Source of the DNA: Paracoccaceae bacterium
Lineage (GTDB): Bacteria > Pseudomonadota > Alphaproteobacteria > Rhodobacterales > Rhodobacteraceae
Direction of reading: 5' to 3'
Assembly (NCBI GenBank): GCA_024742695.1
Contig: JANSXY010000001.1
Location: 267,200-331,199, forward strand
DNA: 64,000 nt
Shown: positions 47,285-58,811 of the stretch, piece after piece
How positions within the stretch are numbered: position 1 is the first letter of the stretch
How the letters are laid out: each line of letters starts with the position of its first letter
The notes under the pieces: generated by a model
The model's database searches: none
What the model saw: only the letters and a program-made list of their open reading frames with translations
Told to the model about the DNA's origin: nothing
Position numbers and translations under genes: made by a program

Positions 47285-48765
47285 AGCCGGTAGATCCCGG
47301 CGAACTTGGCTTCCAGGTAGTCGAGCAGCGGCGCCTCGGTGGGGGCGAAGCCGCAGGCGCGTTCGATCACCTCGGCCGGGCGGTAAAGCCCGCCGTGGCG
47401 CTGTACCGCGGCGCGCAGCCAATCGGTCGCGACGCGCGCCTCGCCCTTCGCGAGATGGGCGTCGAGATCGGGGATCGCGGCGCGCAGCGCCTTGTGCAGG
47501 CAGCCGGCATAGACATTGCCCAGGCTGTAGGTCGGGAAATAGCCGAACAGCCCGACCGACCAGTGCACATCCTGCAGCATGCCATGCGCGGGCCGGTCGA
47601 CCGCGGCGCCGAAATCGGCGGCGAAGCGTGCGTTCCACGCATCTTCGAGGTCCGCAGGCGCGAGGCGGCCGGCGATCAGCTCGCGTTCGAGGTCGAAGCG
47701 CATCATGATGTGCAGGTTGTAATGCACCTCGTCGGCCTCGGTGCGGATGAAACCGGGCGTGACGCGGTTGACGGTGGCGAAGAACGCCTCCGGCCCCGCC
47801 ACGCCGATGTCGCCGAAGACATCCCGCATCCGGCCGTAGAGCCAGCCGGTGAAGGCGGCGGAGCGGCCCAGCTGGTTTTCATAGATCCGGCTTTGGCTTT
47901 CGTGCACGCCCATCGATACGCCCTGCCCCAGCGGCGTCATCGCGTGGATCGGGTCGATCCCCAGTTCATAGGCGGCGTGGCCGACCTCGTGGATCGTGGA
48001 ATAGAGGCAGTTGAACGGATCGCCTTCCACGACCCGCGTGGTGATCCGCGCATCGTCGCCCGAGCCCGAGGAGAACGGGTGCACGGCAAGGTCCAGCCGG
48101 CCGCGCGACCAGTCGTAGCCGAAGGCGGTGGCGAGATCGCGCGCCAGGCCCAGCTGCCGGCCTTCGGCGAAATGGCCCGTCAGCGGCGCGGGATGAACGC
48201 CCGATCCAAGGATCCGCTCGCGCAGCGCGACCAGACGCGGCCGCATCCGGCCGAACATCGCGGCCAGCCCCGCGGCGGTGGCGCCGGGTTCGTAATCGTC
48301 CAGCAGCGCGTCATACGCATCGCCGCCCCCGAAACCGCCGGCCACCAGCGCCGCTGCCGCGTCGCGCTTCAGCCCGATCACCTGGGCCAGCGTCGGCAAG
48401 AAATGCGCGACGTCGTCGCGCGCCCGCGCCTCGGCCCAGATCCCCTGGGCGAGGCTGGTGACCCGCGCGGTTTCCGATGCCAGATCGGCGGGGATGCAGG
48501 CGGTGCGCTCCAGCGTGCGGCCGATCAGGTCGAGCGCGCGGGCGCCGGCGGCGTCGGGCGCCTCGGCCTTCGCCAGCCAGTCGCGCAGCCGGGGATCGGT
48601 GCGGCGCGCGTGCAGCACGCCCTCGATCGCCGCCATCTCCTCGCCGCGCTGGCGGGCCGCGCCGCGCGGCATCATCGTTTCCTGGTCCCAGCCAAGCCGG
48701 CCGGCGATCTGCGCCAGCGCCTCGGTTTCGCGCTGGAAGGCCATCAGCCTGTCGAAGGCGGTCAT
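47281..48765 (-). CDS. Metallocarboxypeptidase, M32 (Taq) family
   Basis: A 494-residue zinc carboxypeptidase. The zinc site is IHEVGHAAYELG (His259, Glu260, His263), with the third ligand in GVHESQSRIYENQLGRS. The family motifs DLAVHPFSSGSGDD (HPF) and EADEVHYNLHIMMRFDLE are intact, as is the C-terminal GYFPTYSLGNVYAG. It removes C-terminal residues from peptides in the cytosol. The start 2 bp after the ctaA stop and the overlap with the MFS gene indicate one transcript. Confidence 0.96.
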   Translation of the reverse strand: MTAFDRLMAFQRETEALAQIAGRLGWDQETMMPRGAARQRGEEMAAIEGVLHARRTDPRLRDWLAKAEAPDAAGARALDLIGRTLERTACIPADLASETARVTSLAQGIWAEARARDDVAHFLPTLAQVIGLKRDAAAALVAGGFGGGDAYDALLDDYEPGATAAGLAAMFGRMRPRLVALRERILGSGVHPAPLTGHFAEGRQLGLARDLATAFGYDWSRGRLDLAVHPFSSGSGDDARITTRVVEGDPFNCLYSTIHEVGHAAYELGIDPIHAMTPLGQGVSMGVHESQSRIYENQLGRSAAFTGWLYGRMRDVFGDIGVAGPEAFFATVNRVTPGFIRTEADEVHYNLHIMMRFDLERELIAGRLAPADLEDAWNARFAADFGAAVDRPAHGMLQDVHWSVGLFGYFPTYSLGNVYAGCLHKALRAAIPDLDAHLAKGEARVATDWLRAAVQRHGGLYRPAEVIERACGFAPTEAPLLDYLEAKFAGIYRL

Positions 48766-48766
48766 C

Positions 48767-49912
48767 TCAGGTTCCCCGGATCGATTGTGCAAGCGGATAG
48801 GCGGCGTGGTGACGGGCGCGCAGGATCAGCACCCAGAGCGCCACCGCGCCCAGCTGGTGCGCGAGGCCGAGCGCCAGCGGCGCGGCATGGATCACGGTCA
48901 CGATCCCCAGCCCCATCTGCACGACCAGCATCGCCGCCATCGCGTCGAAGGCCCCCGCCGTCGCGCGGTTGGCGGACCGGCGGCCCTTCAGCCAAACCAC
49001 GAGCCCGAAAACGAACAGCAGGTAGCCCGCCATCCGGTGCATGAACTGCACGAGGCCTGGGTTCTCGAAGAACGCCTGCCAGGGTTCGCCGCCGGGCACG
49101 TAGAAGGCATCGGCGGGAAAGAAGGTCTCGCCCATCAAGGGCCAGGTCGGGAAGCTGCGGCCCGCGTCGATCCCGGCCACCAGCGCGCCCAGAAGGATTT
49201 GCAGGAAGGCGAAATGCATCATCCCCGTGGCGAGGCCGAAGAGCTTGCGCTCCCCCGATCGGCGGGCCTGCAGAAGCTGCGCCTCTGGCCGCGACAGCTG
49301 CATCGCGTACCAGGCGATCAGGCCGAGGATCACGAACGCCAGCCCCAGGTGCGTGGCCAGCCGGTAGGAGGCGACATCGACCATCTGTCCCGTGAGCCCC
49401 GAGGCGACCATCCACCAGCCGATCGCGCCCTGCAGCCCGCCAAGCGCGCCCAGCAGCACCAGCCGCCCGGTCCAGCCGGCGGGGATGCGGCCGGTCGCCC
49501 AGAAGGCCACGAAGCCCGCCGCCCAGACCAGCCCGATCACCCGGCCCAGCTGCCGGTGGCCCCATTCCCACCAGTAGATCACCTTGAACTCGGCCAGGCT
49601 CATGCCGCGGTTCTGCAATTGGTATTCCGGGATCGCGCGGTACTTCTCGAACTCCGCCTCCCAGGCCGCGGCCGACATCGGCGGCAGCGCGCCGGTCACC
49701 GGCCGCCATTCGGTGATCGACAGGCCCGAATCCGTCAGCCGGGTCAGCCCGCCGACGGCGATCATCAGGGTGACGAGCACGAACAGCGCCAAGAGCCAGG
49801 CCCGCACCGCACCCCGCGCGCCGCGGCGCGGCGCGTCGATCATCCCGCCCTTCGGGGCCTCGGCGCGCGGCGCGTCGCCGACCTCTTCGAAAATGCTGCG
49901 CTTGCCGGTCAT
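48767..49912 (-). CDS. ctaA: Heme A synthase (COX15 type 2)
   Basis: A 381-residue, eight-helix membrane enzyme oxidising haem O to haem A for aa3-type cytochrome oxidase. Motifs include GGLTRLTDSGLSITEWRPVT, FKVIYWWEWGHRQLGRVIG (haem-ligand His), YRLATHLGLAFVILGLIAWY and FMHRMAGYLLFVFGLVVWL plus LAHQLGAVALW. Length and pattern match the alphaproteobacterial/mitochondrial type. No cox genes are adjacent. Confidence 0.97.
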   Translation of the reverse strand: MTGKRSIFEEVGDAPRAEAPKGGMIDAPRRGARGAVRAWLLALFVLVTLMIAVGGLTRLTDSGLSITEWRPVTGALPPMSAAAWEAEFEKYRAIPEYQLQNRGMSLAEFKVIYWWEWGHRQLGRVIGLVWAAGFVAFWATGRIPAGWTGRLVLLGALGGLQGAIGWWMVASGLTGQMVDVASYRLATHLGLAFVILGLIAWYAMQLSRPEAQLLQARRSGERKLFGLATGMMHFAFLQILLGALVAGIDAGRSFPTWPLMGETFFPADAFYVPGGEPWQAFFENPGLVQFMHRMAGYLLFVFGLVVWLKGRRSANRATAGAFDAMAAMLVVQMGLGIVTVIHAAPLALGLAHQLGAVALWVLILRARHHAAYPLAQSIRGT

Positions 49913-49961
49913 CTCACCCTCCTGGTCGCGAGCCGGACACTAGGCCTGCCCCCCGCCCCCT

Positions 49962-50750
49962 TCAAGGCCGGCCGCCACCCGGCGGCGCATCGTCGCGGCG
50001 CCGGACCAGCTGGCGCAGCATGCCGTGGAAGGTCTGCACGTCGGCGCGGCTGAGCGGCAGGCGCGACCAGAGGTTGCGCAGGTTGCGTTTCATCCCCTCG
50101 GCCGTCTGCGCGGGAAAGAAGAAGCCCGCCGCCTCCAGCCGCTGTTCGAAATGCTCCACCAGCCGGTCGATCTCGATCTGCGGGGCCGGGTCGCTGCCGG
50201 CCCATTCCATCCGCAGCCCCTCGGGCGCGTCGGTCTGGCGGCGCCATTCGTACCCCGTCAGCAGCACGCATTGCGCCAGGTTGAGCGACGGGAAATCCGG
50301 GTTTACCGGCACGCTGACGATCGCGTTGGCGCGCGCGATGTCGTCGTTTTCCAGCCCGGTGCGTTCGGGGCCGAACAGCACCGCCACGCGCTGCCCCGCG
50401 GCGATCCGCGCCCGCGCCTCGGCCATCGCGGCCTCCGGCGTGTAGACCGGCTTCGTCAGGTCGCGCGCGCGGGCGGTGGTGGCGAAGACCATCTGGCAAT
50501 CGGCCACGGCCGCGCCGGTATCGGCAAACAGCCCCGCCGCGTCCAGAAGCCGCCCGGCGCCCGAGGCCATCGCAACAGCCTTCGGGTTCGGCCAGCCGTC
50601 GCGCGGGTCGACGACACGCAGGCCGGTCAGGCCGAAGTTCAGCATCGCGCGCGCCGCCGCACCGATGTTCTCGCCCATCTGCGGGCGCACGAGAACGAAG
50701 GCGGGGGCGTCGGGCGGGTCGGGGGCGATCATCGGCATGTCCTGCGGCAT
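49962..50750 (-). CDS. SpoU/TrmJ-type RNA 2'-O-methyltransferase
   Basis: A 262-residue SPOUT methyltransferase from the ATG at 50750. Motif 1 is FVLVRPQMGENIGAAARAML, motif 2 is VAVLFGPERTGLENDDIARA and motif 3 is VPVNPDFPSLNLAQCVLLTG. The extended C-terminal region to DDAPPGGGRP is typical of TrmJ, which modifies position 32 of the tRNA anticodon loop. Other SpoU RNA targets cannot be excluded. It is divergent from the TfoX-like gene. Confidence 0.92.
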   Translation of the reverse strand: MPQDMPMIAPDPPDAPAFVLVRPQMGENIGAAARAMLNFGLTGLRVVDPRDGWPNPKAVAMASGAGRLLDAAGLFADTGAAVADCQMVFATTARARDLTKPVYTPEAAMAEARARIAAGQRVAVLFGPERTGLENDDIARANAIVSVPVNPDFPSLNLAQCVLLTGYEWRRQTDAPEGLRMEWAGSDPAPQIEIDRLVEHFEQRLEAAGFFFPAQTAEGMKRNLRNLWSRLPLSRADVQTFHGMLRQLVRRRDDAPPGGGRP

Positions 50751-50800
50751 CACCGCCTGATAAGGTCGCGGCAGGAGCGTGACAAGTGACGGGGGACGAG

Positions 50801-51127
50801 ATGGCCCATGATACAGGGCTGGCGGAGCTGTTTCGAAGCGATCTGGCCGAGCCGGACGTGACGGAAAAGCGGATGTTCGGCGGGCTGTGCTTCCTGTGGC
50901 GCGGCCACATGGTCTGCGGCGTGCACAAGGGCGGCGGCATGATCCGCGTCGGGGCCCCCAACGAGACGGCGGCGCTGGCCTTGCCGGGGGTCCGCGCGAT
51001 GGATCTGACCGGGCGGAAGATGACAGGCTTCGTCGATCTCGACGATGGGGCGATGGCCGACGACGGGCTGCGCGGCCGGCTGGTCGCGATGGCGCTGGCC
51101 TTCGTCGCCACCCTGCCGCCGAAGTAG
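50801..51127 (+). CDS. TfoX/Sxy N-terminal-domain protein
   Basis: A 108-residue protein from an ATG with GGGGGAC upstream; a GTG at 50786 would add five residues. It has the TfoX-N pattern: KRMFGGLCFLWRGHMVCGVH, then MIRVGAPNETAALALPGVRA and MTGFVDLDDGAMADDGLRG. In gammaproteobacteria Sxy controls competence, but stand-alone N-domain proteins in alphaproteobacteria have no proven role. It sits alone between trmJ-like and thiE-like genes. Confidence 0.87.
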   Translation: MAHDTGLAELFRSDLAEPDVTEKRMFGGLCFLWRGHMVCGVHKGGGMIRVGAPNETAALALPGVRAMDLTGRKMTGFVDLDDGAMADDGLRGRLVAMALAFVATLPPK

Positions 51128-51205
51128 GGCGGCGGCGCGGCGATCCGGCCTTCAAACCCGGCCCGGCCTGCAGTACGACGGGGCAACGCCAAGGAGGGCC
51201 CGGAC

Positions 51206-51826
51206 ATGGCCGCAGAGGATCGCCCGCAGTTTTACCTGATCACCCCGCCGGAGTTCGACCCGGCCCCCTTCGCCGAGCGCCTCGCCGGCATCCTGGATGC
51301 CGAACCGGTTGCCTGCGTGCGGATCGCGATGGCCGGGCGCGATGCCGACCGGATCGGCCGCGCGGCGGATGCGGTACGGCTGGCGGCCCATGCCCGCGAC
51401 GTGGCGGTGGTGATCGACAGCCACCTGAAACTGGTGGAACGGCACGGGCTGGACGGGGTGCACCTGCCCGACGGCGCGCGCGCGCTGCGGGCGGCGCGCA
51501 AGGAACTGGGGCCGGATGCGATCGTCGGCGCGTTCTGCGGCCACAGCCGGCATGACGGGATCAACGCCGGCGAGGCCGGGGCCGATTACGTGGCCTTCGG
51601 CCCGGCCGGCGACGACCCGCTGGGCGGCGGGCCGCGGGCCGGGCGCGAGCTGTTCGAATGGTGGAGCGAGATGATCGAGGTGCCGGTGGTGGCCGAGGGC
51701 GCGCTGACCGCCGGCCTTGTCGCCGATCTGGCGCCGGTGACGGATTTCCTGGGGATCGGCGAGGAGATCTGGGGCGCCGACGACGCGCTGGCCGCGCTGC
51801 GGGCGCTGATCGCGCCGCTGGGCTAG
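51206..51826 (+). CDS. Thiamine phosphate synthase (ThiE)-like protein
   Basis: A 206-residue TIM-barrel protein of the ThiE/TenI family: QFYLITPPEFDPAPFAERLA, VVIDSHLKLVERHGLDGVHL and VGAFCGHSRHDGINAGEAGA, then ADYVAFGPAGD. The pattern is typical of the rhodobacterial branch, which is more divergent than E. coli ThiE. Synthase activity is therefore likely but not certain. AAGGAGG precedes the ATG. The stop codon shares a CTAG palindrome with the stop of the convergent acyltransferase gene. Confidence 0.85.
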   Translation: MAAEDRPQFYLITPPEFDPAPFAERLAGILDAEPVACVRIAMAGRDADRIGRAADAVRLAAHARDVAVVIDSHLKLVERHGLDGVHLPDGARALRAARKELGPDAIVGAFCGHSRHDGINAGEAGADYVAFGPAGDDPLGGGPRAGRELFEWWSEMIEVPVVAEGALTAGLVADLAPVTDFLGIGEEIWGADDALAALRALIAPLG

Positions 51827-52656
51827 GCCGCGGCGGCGCGGGCCCGCGCAACGCCCTCGCGCACCGCCCGTTCGCACGCCAGCGCCAGCGCCTTGCGGTC
51901 GCCGGCCGCGGCGACGGGCAAGGGATCGTGGAACGCGACCTCGACCCGGCCTTGCGGCGCCTGCGCCAGAACGGCAAGGAAATGGCCGCCGAAGTCCATG
52001 TCGGCCCACCAGCCGTAGAACGCCGGATCGCGGCCCGCGGGCGCGGTATAGGTCACGCTAACCGGCTGCACCTGCAGGTGATCGGCCAGCCCGTCGCCGT
52101 GGAAGGCGGCGAACAGCGTGGTCTTGAACGGCAGCACCCGAAGCCCGTCGGACGAGGTGCCTTCGGGAAAGAACAGCAGCCGGTGGCCGACGCGCAGCCG
52201 CGCGTCGAACAGGGCCTGCTGTGCCTTCGCCGCGCGCCGGTCGCGCGCGATGAAGACCGTGCCGGTGGCCCGCGCCAGCCAGCCGATGCCGGGCCAGCCC
52301 GCGACCTCGGCCTTCGAGACGAAATAGATCCGGTCGCAGGCGTTCAGCACGAAGATGTCGAGCCACGAAGCATGGTTGGCCACCAGCGCGCCGCGCCCCG
52401 CCATCGGCCGGCCACGCACGCGGCAGCGGATGCCCAGCAGCACAAGCGCGGATCTGCAGACGAATTGCGTGATGAACGGCGTCACCGGCCGCGCCGCGCC
52501 GCACAGCGGTGCCTCGACCAGCCGGACCAGCAGCAGGAACGCCAGGCCGCCGTAGGTGACCAGCGCCAGCGGCACACCGCGCGCCGCGATCCGCAGCCAG
52601 CCCGTCGGCCCGATCCGTGGCAGCGGCGGCGGATCGGCGCCGCGCCAGGTGCTCAT
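51823..52656 (-). CDS. olsA: Lyso-ornithine lipid O-acyltransferase (OlsA/PlsC type)
   Basis: A 277-residue membrane-bound acyltransferase. The catalytic NHASWLD (His95, Asp100) and the phosphate-binding FPEGTSS (163-169) are intact. An N-terminal helix spans about residues 29-50. It is coupled by ATGA overlap to the upstream OlsB-type gene, which argues for the second acylation of ornithine lipid rather than general phosphatidic-acid synthesis. A dual role with lysophosphatidic acid is known for R. capsulatus OlsA. Confidence 0.9.
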   Translation of the reverse strand: MSTWRGADPPPLPRIGPTGWLRIAARGVPLALVTYGGLAFLLLVRLVEAPLCGAARPVTPFITQFVCRSALVLLGIRCRVRGRPMAGRGALVANHASWLDIFVLNACDRIYFVSKAEVAGWPGIGWLARATGTVFIARDRRAAKAQQALFDARLRVGHRLLFFPEGTSSDGLRVLPFKTTLFAAFHGDGLADHLQVQPVSVTYTAPAGRDPAFYGWWADMDFGGHFLAVLAQAPQGRVEVAFHDPLPVAAAGDRKALALACERAVREGVARARAAAA

Positions 52657-53447
52657 GCCGGGTCAGCGCCGGGCGGACGCTTGCGGGTGTAATAGCCCTT
52701 GTGCCGGTCGCTCATGGCGGCGCTGTCCATCAGCAGGCAGACATCGGTGGTGTTGAACGCGTGGTCGATCCATGCGCCCTCGCCCACGAACCCGCCAAGC
52801 CGCAGGTAGGCCTTGATCAGCGCCGGCATCGCCACCATCGCCGTGCGGCGATCCAGCGCCTCGGCCGGGACAAGGTCCATCCGCTGGAAGTGATCGGGCA
52901 GCGCGCGCACCCTCAGCGCCTCGGGCGCAAGGTGGTTGTGATGCAGCCACGACAGCGGCAGCTTCAAGGCCTCGATATCCGTGCCGTGAAAGCTCGCAAC
53001 GCCGAACAGCACCTCGATCCCGCGGTCGAGCACGTAGTCGGCCAGCCCGTTCCACAACAGAAACATCGCCGGACCGCCGCGATAGTCGGCATGCACGCAG
53101 GATCTGCCGAGTTCCAGAAGCCGCCGTCCCGAGCGCCGCAGCGGGCCGAGATCGTACTCTGAATCGCAGTAGAACCGCCCGAAGGCCGCGGCCCGGTCGC
53201 CGGGCAGAAGACGGTAGACGCCGACGACATGGTCCAGCGCGGCGGCGTCGCGGCGGGCATCGACCAGCACGAGATGATCGTAGACGGCGTCGAATTCGTC
53301 GCGTTCCAGGCGGTTGGCATGATCGACAAGCGGCCCGTCACCGCCCAGTTCGGCGACGAAGACCGCGTAGCGCAACCGCTGCGCTGCGAGAAGATCGGCC
53401 TCGCCGCTCGCCAGGCGCACCTCGAACTGCGACGTCTCGACGGTCAT
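52653..53447 (-). CDS. olsB: L-ornithine N-alpha-acyltransferase (OlsB)
   Basis: A 264-residue GNAT-fold acyltransferase. LASGEADLLAAQRLRYAVFV, then DHANRLERDEFDAVYDHLVL and LELGRSCVHADYRGGPAMFL are OlsB signatures. It joins a 3-hydroxyacyl chain from ACP to ornithine, giving the lyso-ornithine lipid that OlsA then acylates. The ATG at 53447 is chosen by family fit; an upstream ATG would add 21 residues. Ornithine lipids replace phospholipids under phosphate limitation in relatives, but no Pho box was identified. Confidence 0.93.
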   Translation of the reverse strand: MTVETSQFEVRLASGEADLLAAQRLRYAVFVAELGGDGPLVDHANRLERDEFDAVYDHLVLVDARRDAAALDHVVGVYRLLPGDRAAAFGRFYCDSEYDLGPLRRSGRRLLELGRSCVHADYRGGPAMFLLWNGLADYVLDRGIEVLFGVASFHGTDIEALKLPLSWLHHNHLAPEALRVRALPDHFQRMDLVPAEALDRRTAMVAMPALIKAYLRLGGFVGEGAWIDHAFNTTDVCLLMDSAAMSDRHKGYYTRKRPPGADPA

Positions 53448-53581
53448 GGCAGGCGGATCGATCCTCGCGAACGGTCGCGGGTTTGTAGGAGCGACCCGTC
53501 GCATTTGCAATACAATCCGGCGTCAGCGCCGGAATTCGGGGTTCCGGTGGCCCCGCCGGCTCTGCTAGCCTCGCCGCACCG

Positions 53582-53773
53582 TCAGGGTCGGGCCGGCGGG
53601 TCGAAGACGAGGTCCAGCGCGATGTTGCGCCCCTCGATGGTGACCTTGCCGGCGTGTTCGAAGTTGACGGTGACGCGCCCGCCGATGTTGGACTGGACCT
53701 GTCCCAGCCCCCAGTCGGGGCGGTCGGGATGCCGGACCAGCATCCCCGGTTCGAGTATCGAGTTCAGTGTCAT
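53582..53773 (-). CDS. DUF3553 small protein
   Basis: A 63-residue protein: EPGMLVRHPDRPDWGLGQVQ, then GRVTVNFEHAGKVTIEGRNI. This is DUF3553, a small SH3-like beta-barrel found alone or at the C-terminus of UvrD-type helicases, where such a module contacts RNA polymerase. A link to transcription-coupled repair is an inference from that analogy. It is divergent from chpT with 28 bp between the starts. Confidence 0.85.
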   Translation of the reverse strand: MTLNSILEPGMLVRHPDRPDWGLGQVQSNIGGRVTVNFEHAGKVTIEGRNIALDLVFDPPARP

Positions 53774-53801
53774 CAGATTTTGCAGACCCCAGGAACAGCC
53801 G

Positions 53802-54449
53802 ATGCCAGCCGACCCCGATCATCCGACCGATCTGCCCTTGCCGCAACAGGCGTTCGAGCGGCCAGAGGATCTGACCGCGCTGCTGGGATCGCGGATCTGC
53901 CACGACATCATCAGCCCGCTGGGCGCGATCGGCAACGGCGTGGAGCTGCTGGCGATGGGCGGCAGCATCGATGGGCCGGAGATGGCGCTGATCACCGAAA
54001 GCGTGGCCAGCGCCAAGGCCCGCGTGCGGTTCTTCCGGGTGGCCTTCGGCCATGCCGGGCCGGACCAGCGGATCGCCCACCGCGAGGTGGAGTCGATCCT
54101 GGCCGACATGACGCGGGGCGGCCGCACCCGGATCGAGTGGCAGGTCGAGGGCGACCAGCCGCGCGGCGAGGTCAAGCTGGCCTTCCTGGCCCTGCAATGC
54201 CTCGAAACCGCGATGCCCTACGGCGGCACCGTCGCCGTGACCCGCGACGGCGTGCAATGGCAGGTCGCCGGCACCGCGCCGAAGCTGAAGGTCGACGAGG
54301 CGCTGTTTCGCGGCCTGTCCGATCCGGCCGAGCAGGCGCCGATCACCGCCGCGCAGGTGCAGTTCGCGCTGCTGCCGCAGGAAGCGGCGCGGCAGGGCCG
54401 GCGGATCGGCACGCTGCACGCGCCCGAAGAGATCGCGATCCGGTTCTGA
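53802..54449 (+). CDS. chpT: Histidine phosphotransferase ChpT
   Basis: A 215-residue protein with the HPt-like helix GSRICHDIISPLGAIGNGVE (phospho-accepting His34) and a degenerate C-terminal kinase-like ATPase fold (VKLAFLALQCLETAMPYGGT) lacking ATP-binding boxes. ChpT relays phosphate from CckA to CtrA and CpdR. In Rhodobacterales this pathway governs motility, gene transfer agent production and quorum responses rather than an essential cell cycle. The ATG at 53802 has AGGAA upstream. Confidence 0.9.
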   Translation: MPADPDHPTDLPLPQQAFERPEDLTALLGSRICHDIISPLGAIGNGVELLAMGGSIDGPEMALITESVASAKARVRFFRVAFGHAGPDQRIAHREVESILADMTRGGRTRIEWQVEGDQPRGEVKLAFLALQCLETAMPYGGTVAVTRDGVQWQVAGTAPKLKVDEALFRGLSDPAEQAPITAAQVQFALLPQEAARQGRRIGTLHAPEEIAIRF

Positions 54450-54467
54450 CCCGGCCCGACGCGGCGA

Positions 54468-55730
54468 TCAGGCGCGCACCGTGCCGTCGCCGGTGACGAT
54501 GTACTTGAAACTGGTCAGCTGTTCCGCCCCGACCGGGCCGCGGGCGTGCAGCTTGCCGGTCGCGATGCCGATTTCCGCCCCCATGCCGAATTCGCCGCCA
54601 TCGGCGAACTGGGTCGAGGCGTTGCGCATCAGGATCGCGCTGTCGAGCCGGGTGAAGAACCGCTCCGCCGCCGCGTCGTCCTCGGTCAGGATCGCCTCGG
54701 TATGCTGCGAGCCGTGGCGGCGGATATGGTCGATCGCACCGTCGACATCCTCGACCACCGCCGCGGCGATGATCATGTCGAGAAACTCGCGCCCGAAATC
54801 CTCGGGCGCCGCCGGCACGACGCCGGGCAGGTGATGCAGCCCCTCGCCGCCGCGCACCTCGACCCCGGCGGCAACGAGATCGGCCACCACCTCGGCCCCC
54901 AACCCGTCCACGAGGTCGCGATGGATCAGCAGGCATTCCGCCGCGCCGCAGATACCGGTGCGCCGGGTCTTGGCGTTCAGCACCACGGCCCGCGCCTTCG
55001 CCGGATCGGCCGCGCGATCGAGATAGACATGGCAGATGCCCTCGAGGTGGGCGAACACCGGCACCCGCGCCTCGGCCTGCACCAGCCCGACAAGGCCCTT
55101 GCCGCCGCGCGGCACGATCACGTCGACATGGGCGGTGGCGCGCAGCATCTCGGCCACCATCGCCCGGTCGCGGGTGGGAACCAGCTGGATCGACGCCTCG
55201 GGCAGGCCCGCGGCGCGCAGACCCTCGACCATGCAGGCATGGATCGCGGTCGAGGAATGAAAGCTTTCGGACCCGCCGCGCAGGATCACCGCGTTGCCGG
55301 CCTTCAGGCAGAGCGCGCCGGCATCGGCGGTCACGTTCGGACGCGATTCGTAGATCACGCCGACAACGCCCAGCGGCGTGGCGATGCGGCGGATGGTGAG
55401 GCCGGTGGGCCGGTCCCATTCCGCCAGCACCCGGCCGACGGGATCGCGCTGCGCCGCGACGGCGCGCAAGCCCGCGACGATCCCGCCGATCCGGCCCTCG
55501 TCCAGTTTCAGGCGATCCATCATCGCCGGCGACAGGCCCTTGGCGGCGCCGTAGGCAAGATCCTCGGCATTGGCCGCGACGATCTCGGCGCGCCGCGCGA
55601 AGACCGCATCGGCGGCAGCCTCAAGCGCGGCCTGCTTCCGGTCCGCCGGCGCGAAGGCCAGCTCCGCCGCCGCGGCGCGCGCCGCCGCGCCGATCCGCCC
55701 CATCAGCCCGGCAAAATCCGCCGTGTCCAT
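54468..55730 (-). CDS. proA: Glutamate-5-semialdehyde dehydrogenase (gamma-glutamyl phosphate reductase)
   Basis: A 420-residue NADPH-dependent enzyme of proline synthesis. Signatures are [40 protein letters not shown], the catalytic-Cys region [18 protein letters not shown] and [20 protein letters not shown]. The ATG at 55730 is preceded by GGGAGG; an ATG five codons upstream is less likely. It follows proB by 22 bp on the same strand. Confidence 0.97.
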   Translation of the reverse strand: MDTADFAGLMGRIGAAARAAAAELAFAPADRKQAALEAAADAVFARRAEIVAANAEDLAYGAAKGLSPAMMDRLKLDEGRIGGIVAGLRAVAAQRDPVGRVLAEWDRPTGLTIRRIATPLGVVGVIYESRPNVTADAGALCLKAGNAVILRGGSESFHSSTAIHACMVEGLRAAGLPEASIQLVPTRDRAMVAEMLRATAHVDVIVPRGGKGLVGLVQAEARVPVFAHLEGICHVYLDRAADPAKARAVVLNAKTRRTGICGAAECLLIHRDLVDGLGAEVVADLVAAGVEVRGGEGLHHLPGVVPAAPEDFGREFLDMIIAAAVVEDVDGAIDHIRRHGSQHTEAILTEDDAAAERFFTRLDSAILMRNASTQFADGGEFGMGAEIGIATGKLHARGPVGAEQLTSFKYIVTGDGTVRA

Positions 55731-55752
55731 CGCTGCCTCCCTCACGCCGCCC

Positions 55753-57884
<2,132 letters not shown>

Positions 57885-57986
57885 CTACAGGGCGCGATGG
57901 TTAGCCTTGGCGCGCCTCAGGCGCAAGTCCCGCGCGGCGCTCGGGGGGCGGCCGCCGCGCCGAAACGGCGCGACAGGCCGCCGCCG

Positions 57987-58526
57987 TCAGCCCATCCGTC
58001 GCAGGTAGGTCCAGGTCGGCACCCGCGCGCCGCGCGCCACCGACCAGCTTTCGGCATCGCCGAGATAGTCGAAACCGCAGTTCGTCAGCACCCGCGCCGA
58101 ACCGGGATTGTCCTGGAAGACCTCGGCGAAGAGGGTGCGGGCGCTGTGCGGATTGGCCGCGACGATCGCCGCCACGGCCTCGGAGGCGAAGCCGGTGTTC
58201 CAGAACGCCGGCGCCACCCAGTAGCCCACTTCGGACTGCGCGCGTTCCATCCGGGTCAGGCTGACAAGGCCCAGCACCTCGGCCAGCCCGTGGCCGGCCC
58301 CGTCCAGCGCCCAGACATCCTCGTCCCGACCGTCGGCAAGCGCCCGGCCGATGAACGCCTCGGTCGCGCCGGGCGGCAAGGGATGCGGGATCGCGCGGGT
58401 GCCCTCGGCCAGCCGCCGGTCGGCGGTGTACAGCGCGACAAGCCCCGCGTCGGACTTGCGAAGCGGCCGCAGCACGAAGCGCGCCGCCTCGATCACCGGC
58501 TGGTTGGGGATCACTTCCGCCTTCAT
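57987..58526 (-). CDS. GNAT acetyltransferase, RimJ/RimL type
   Basis: A 179-residue acetyltransferase from an ATG with GGAGGAGACAGG upstream. The pattern includes RFVLRPLRKSDAGLVALYTA, EVGYWVAPAFWNTGFASEAV and NPGSARVLTNCGFDYLGDAE, typical of the Acetyltransf_3 (RimJ/L) branch. Its position between rpmA and obgE recalls rhodobacterial relatives in which such an enzyme sits in the ribosomal cluster. The target, a ribosomal protein N-terminus or a small molecule, is not determined. Confidence 0.92.
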   Translation of the reverse strand: MKAEVIPNQPVIEAARFVLRPLRKSDAGLVALYTADRRLAEGTRAIPHPLPPGATEAFIGRALADGRDEDVWALDGAGHGLAEVLGLVSLTRMERAQSEVGYWVAPAFWNTGFASEAVAAIVAANPHSARTLFAEVFQDNPGSARVLTNCGFDYLGDAESWSVARGARVPTWTYLRRMG

Positions 58527-58755
58527 GTCCTGTCTCCTCCAGGTGTCATCGTTACGCCGCCCCGCCCCACTCTCTCCTCCGGGGCCGGGCCATTCGGGAT
58601 CGTCACGCCGCGGCCGGTGCGCCGGACCTCGGTAGACCGGAAATGGAACGGCCCGGTGACGCCCGCAATCCCGCCACACCGGTCCGTGACCGGCCGTGCG
58701 GTCCGCCGCTTCGCCCGCCCCGGGTCCGACCGGCCCCCTGGCGCCCGAAACGTCA

Positions 58756-58784
58756 AGGGGACCGGCCTTTCGGCCGATCCCCTC
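58756..58784 (-). terminator. Stem-loop after rpmA, probable terminator
   Basis: Read leftward: AGGGGATCGGCC, loop GAAA, GGCCGGTCCCCT, then only TT. The stem is long with one mismatch, but the T-run is minimal. It lies about 28 bp after the rpmA stop within a 285-bp spacer that otherwise shows no gene. Confidence 0.5.
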
Positions 58785-58811
58785 GTTTACGCTGCGAAGG
58801 TTGCTATCGGC

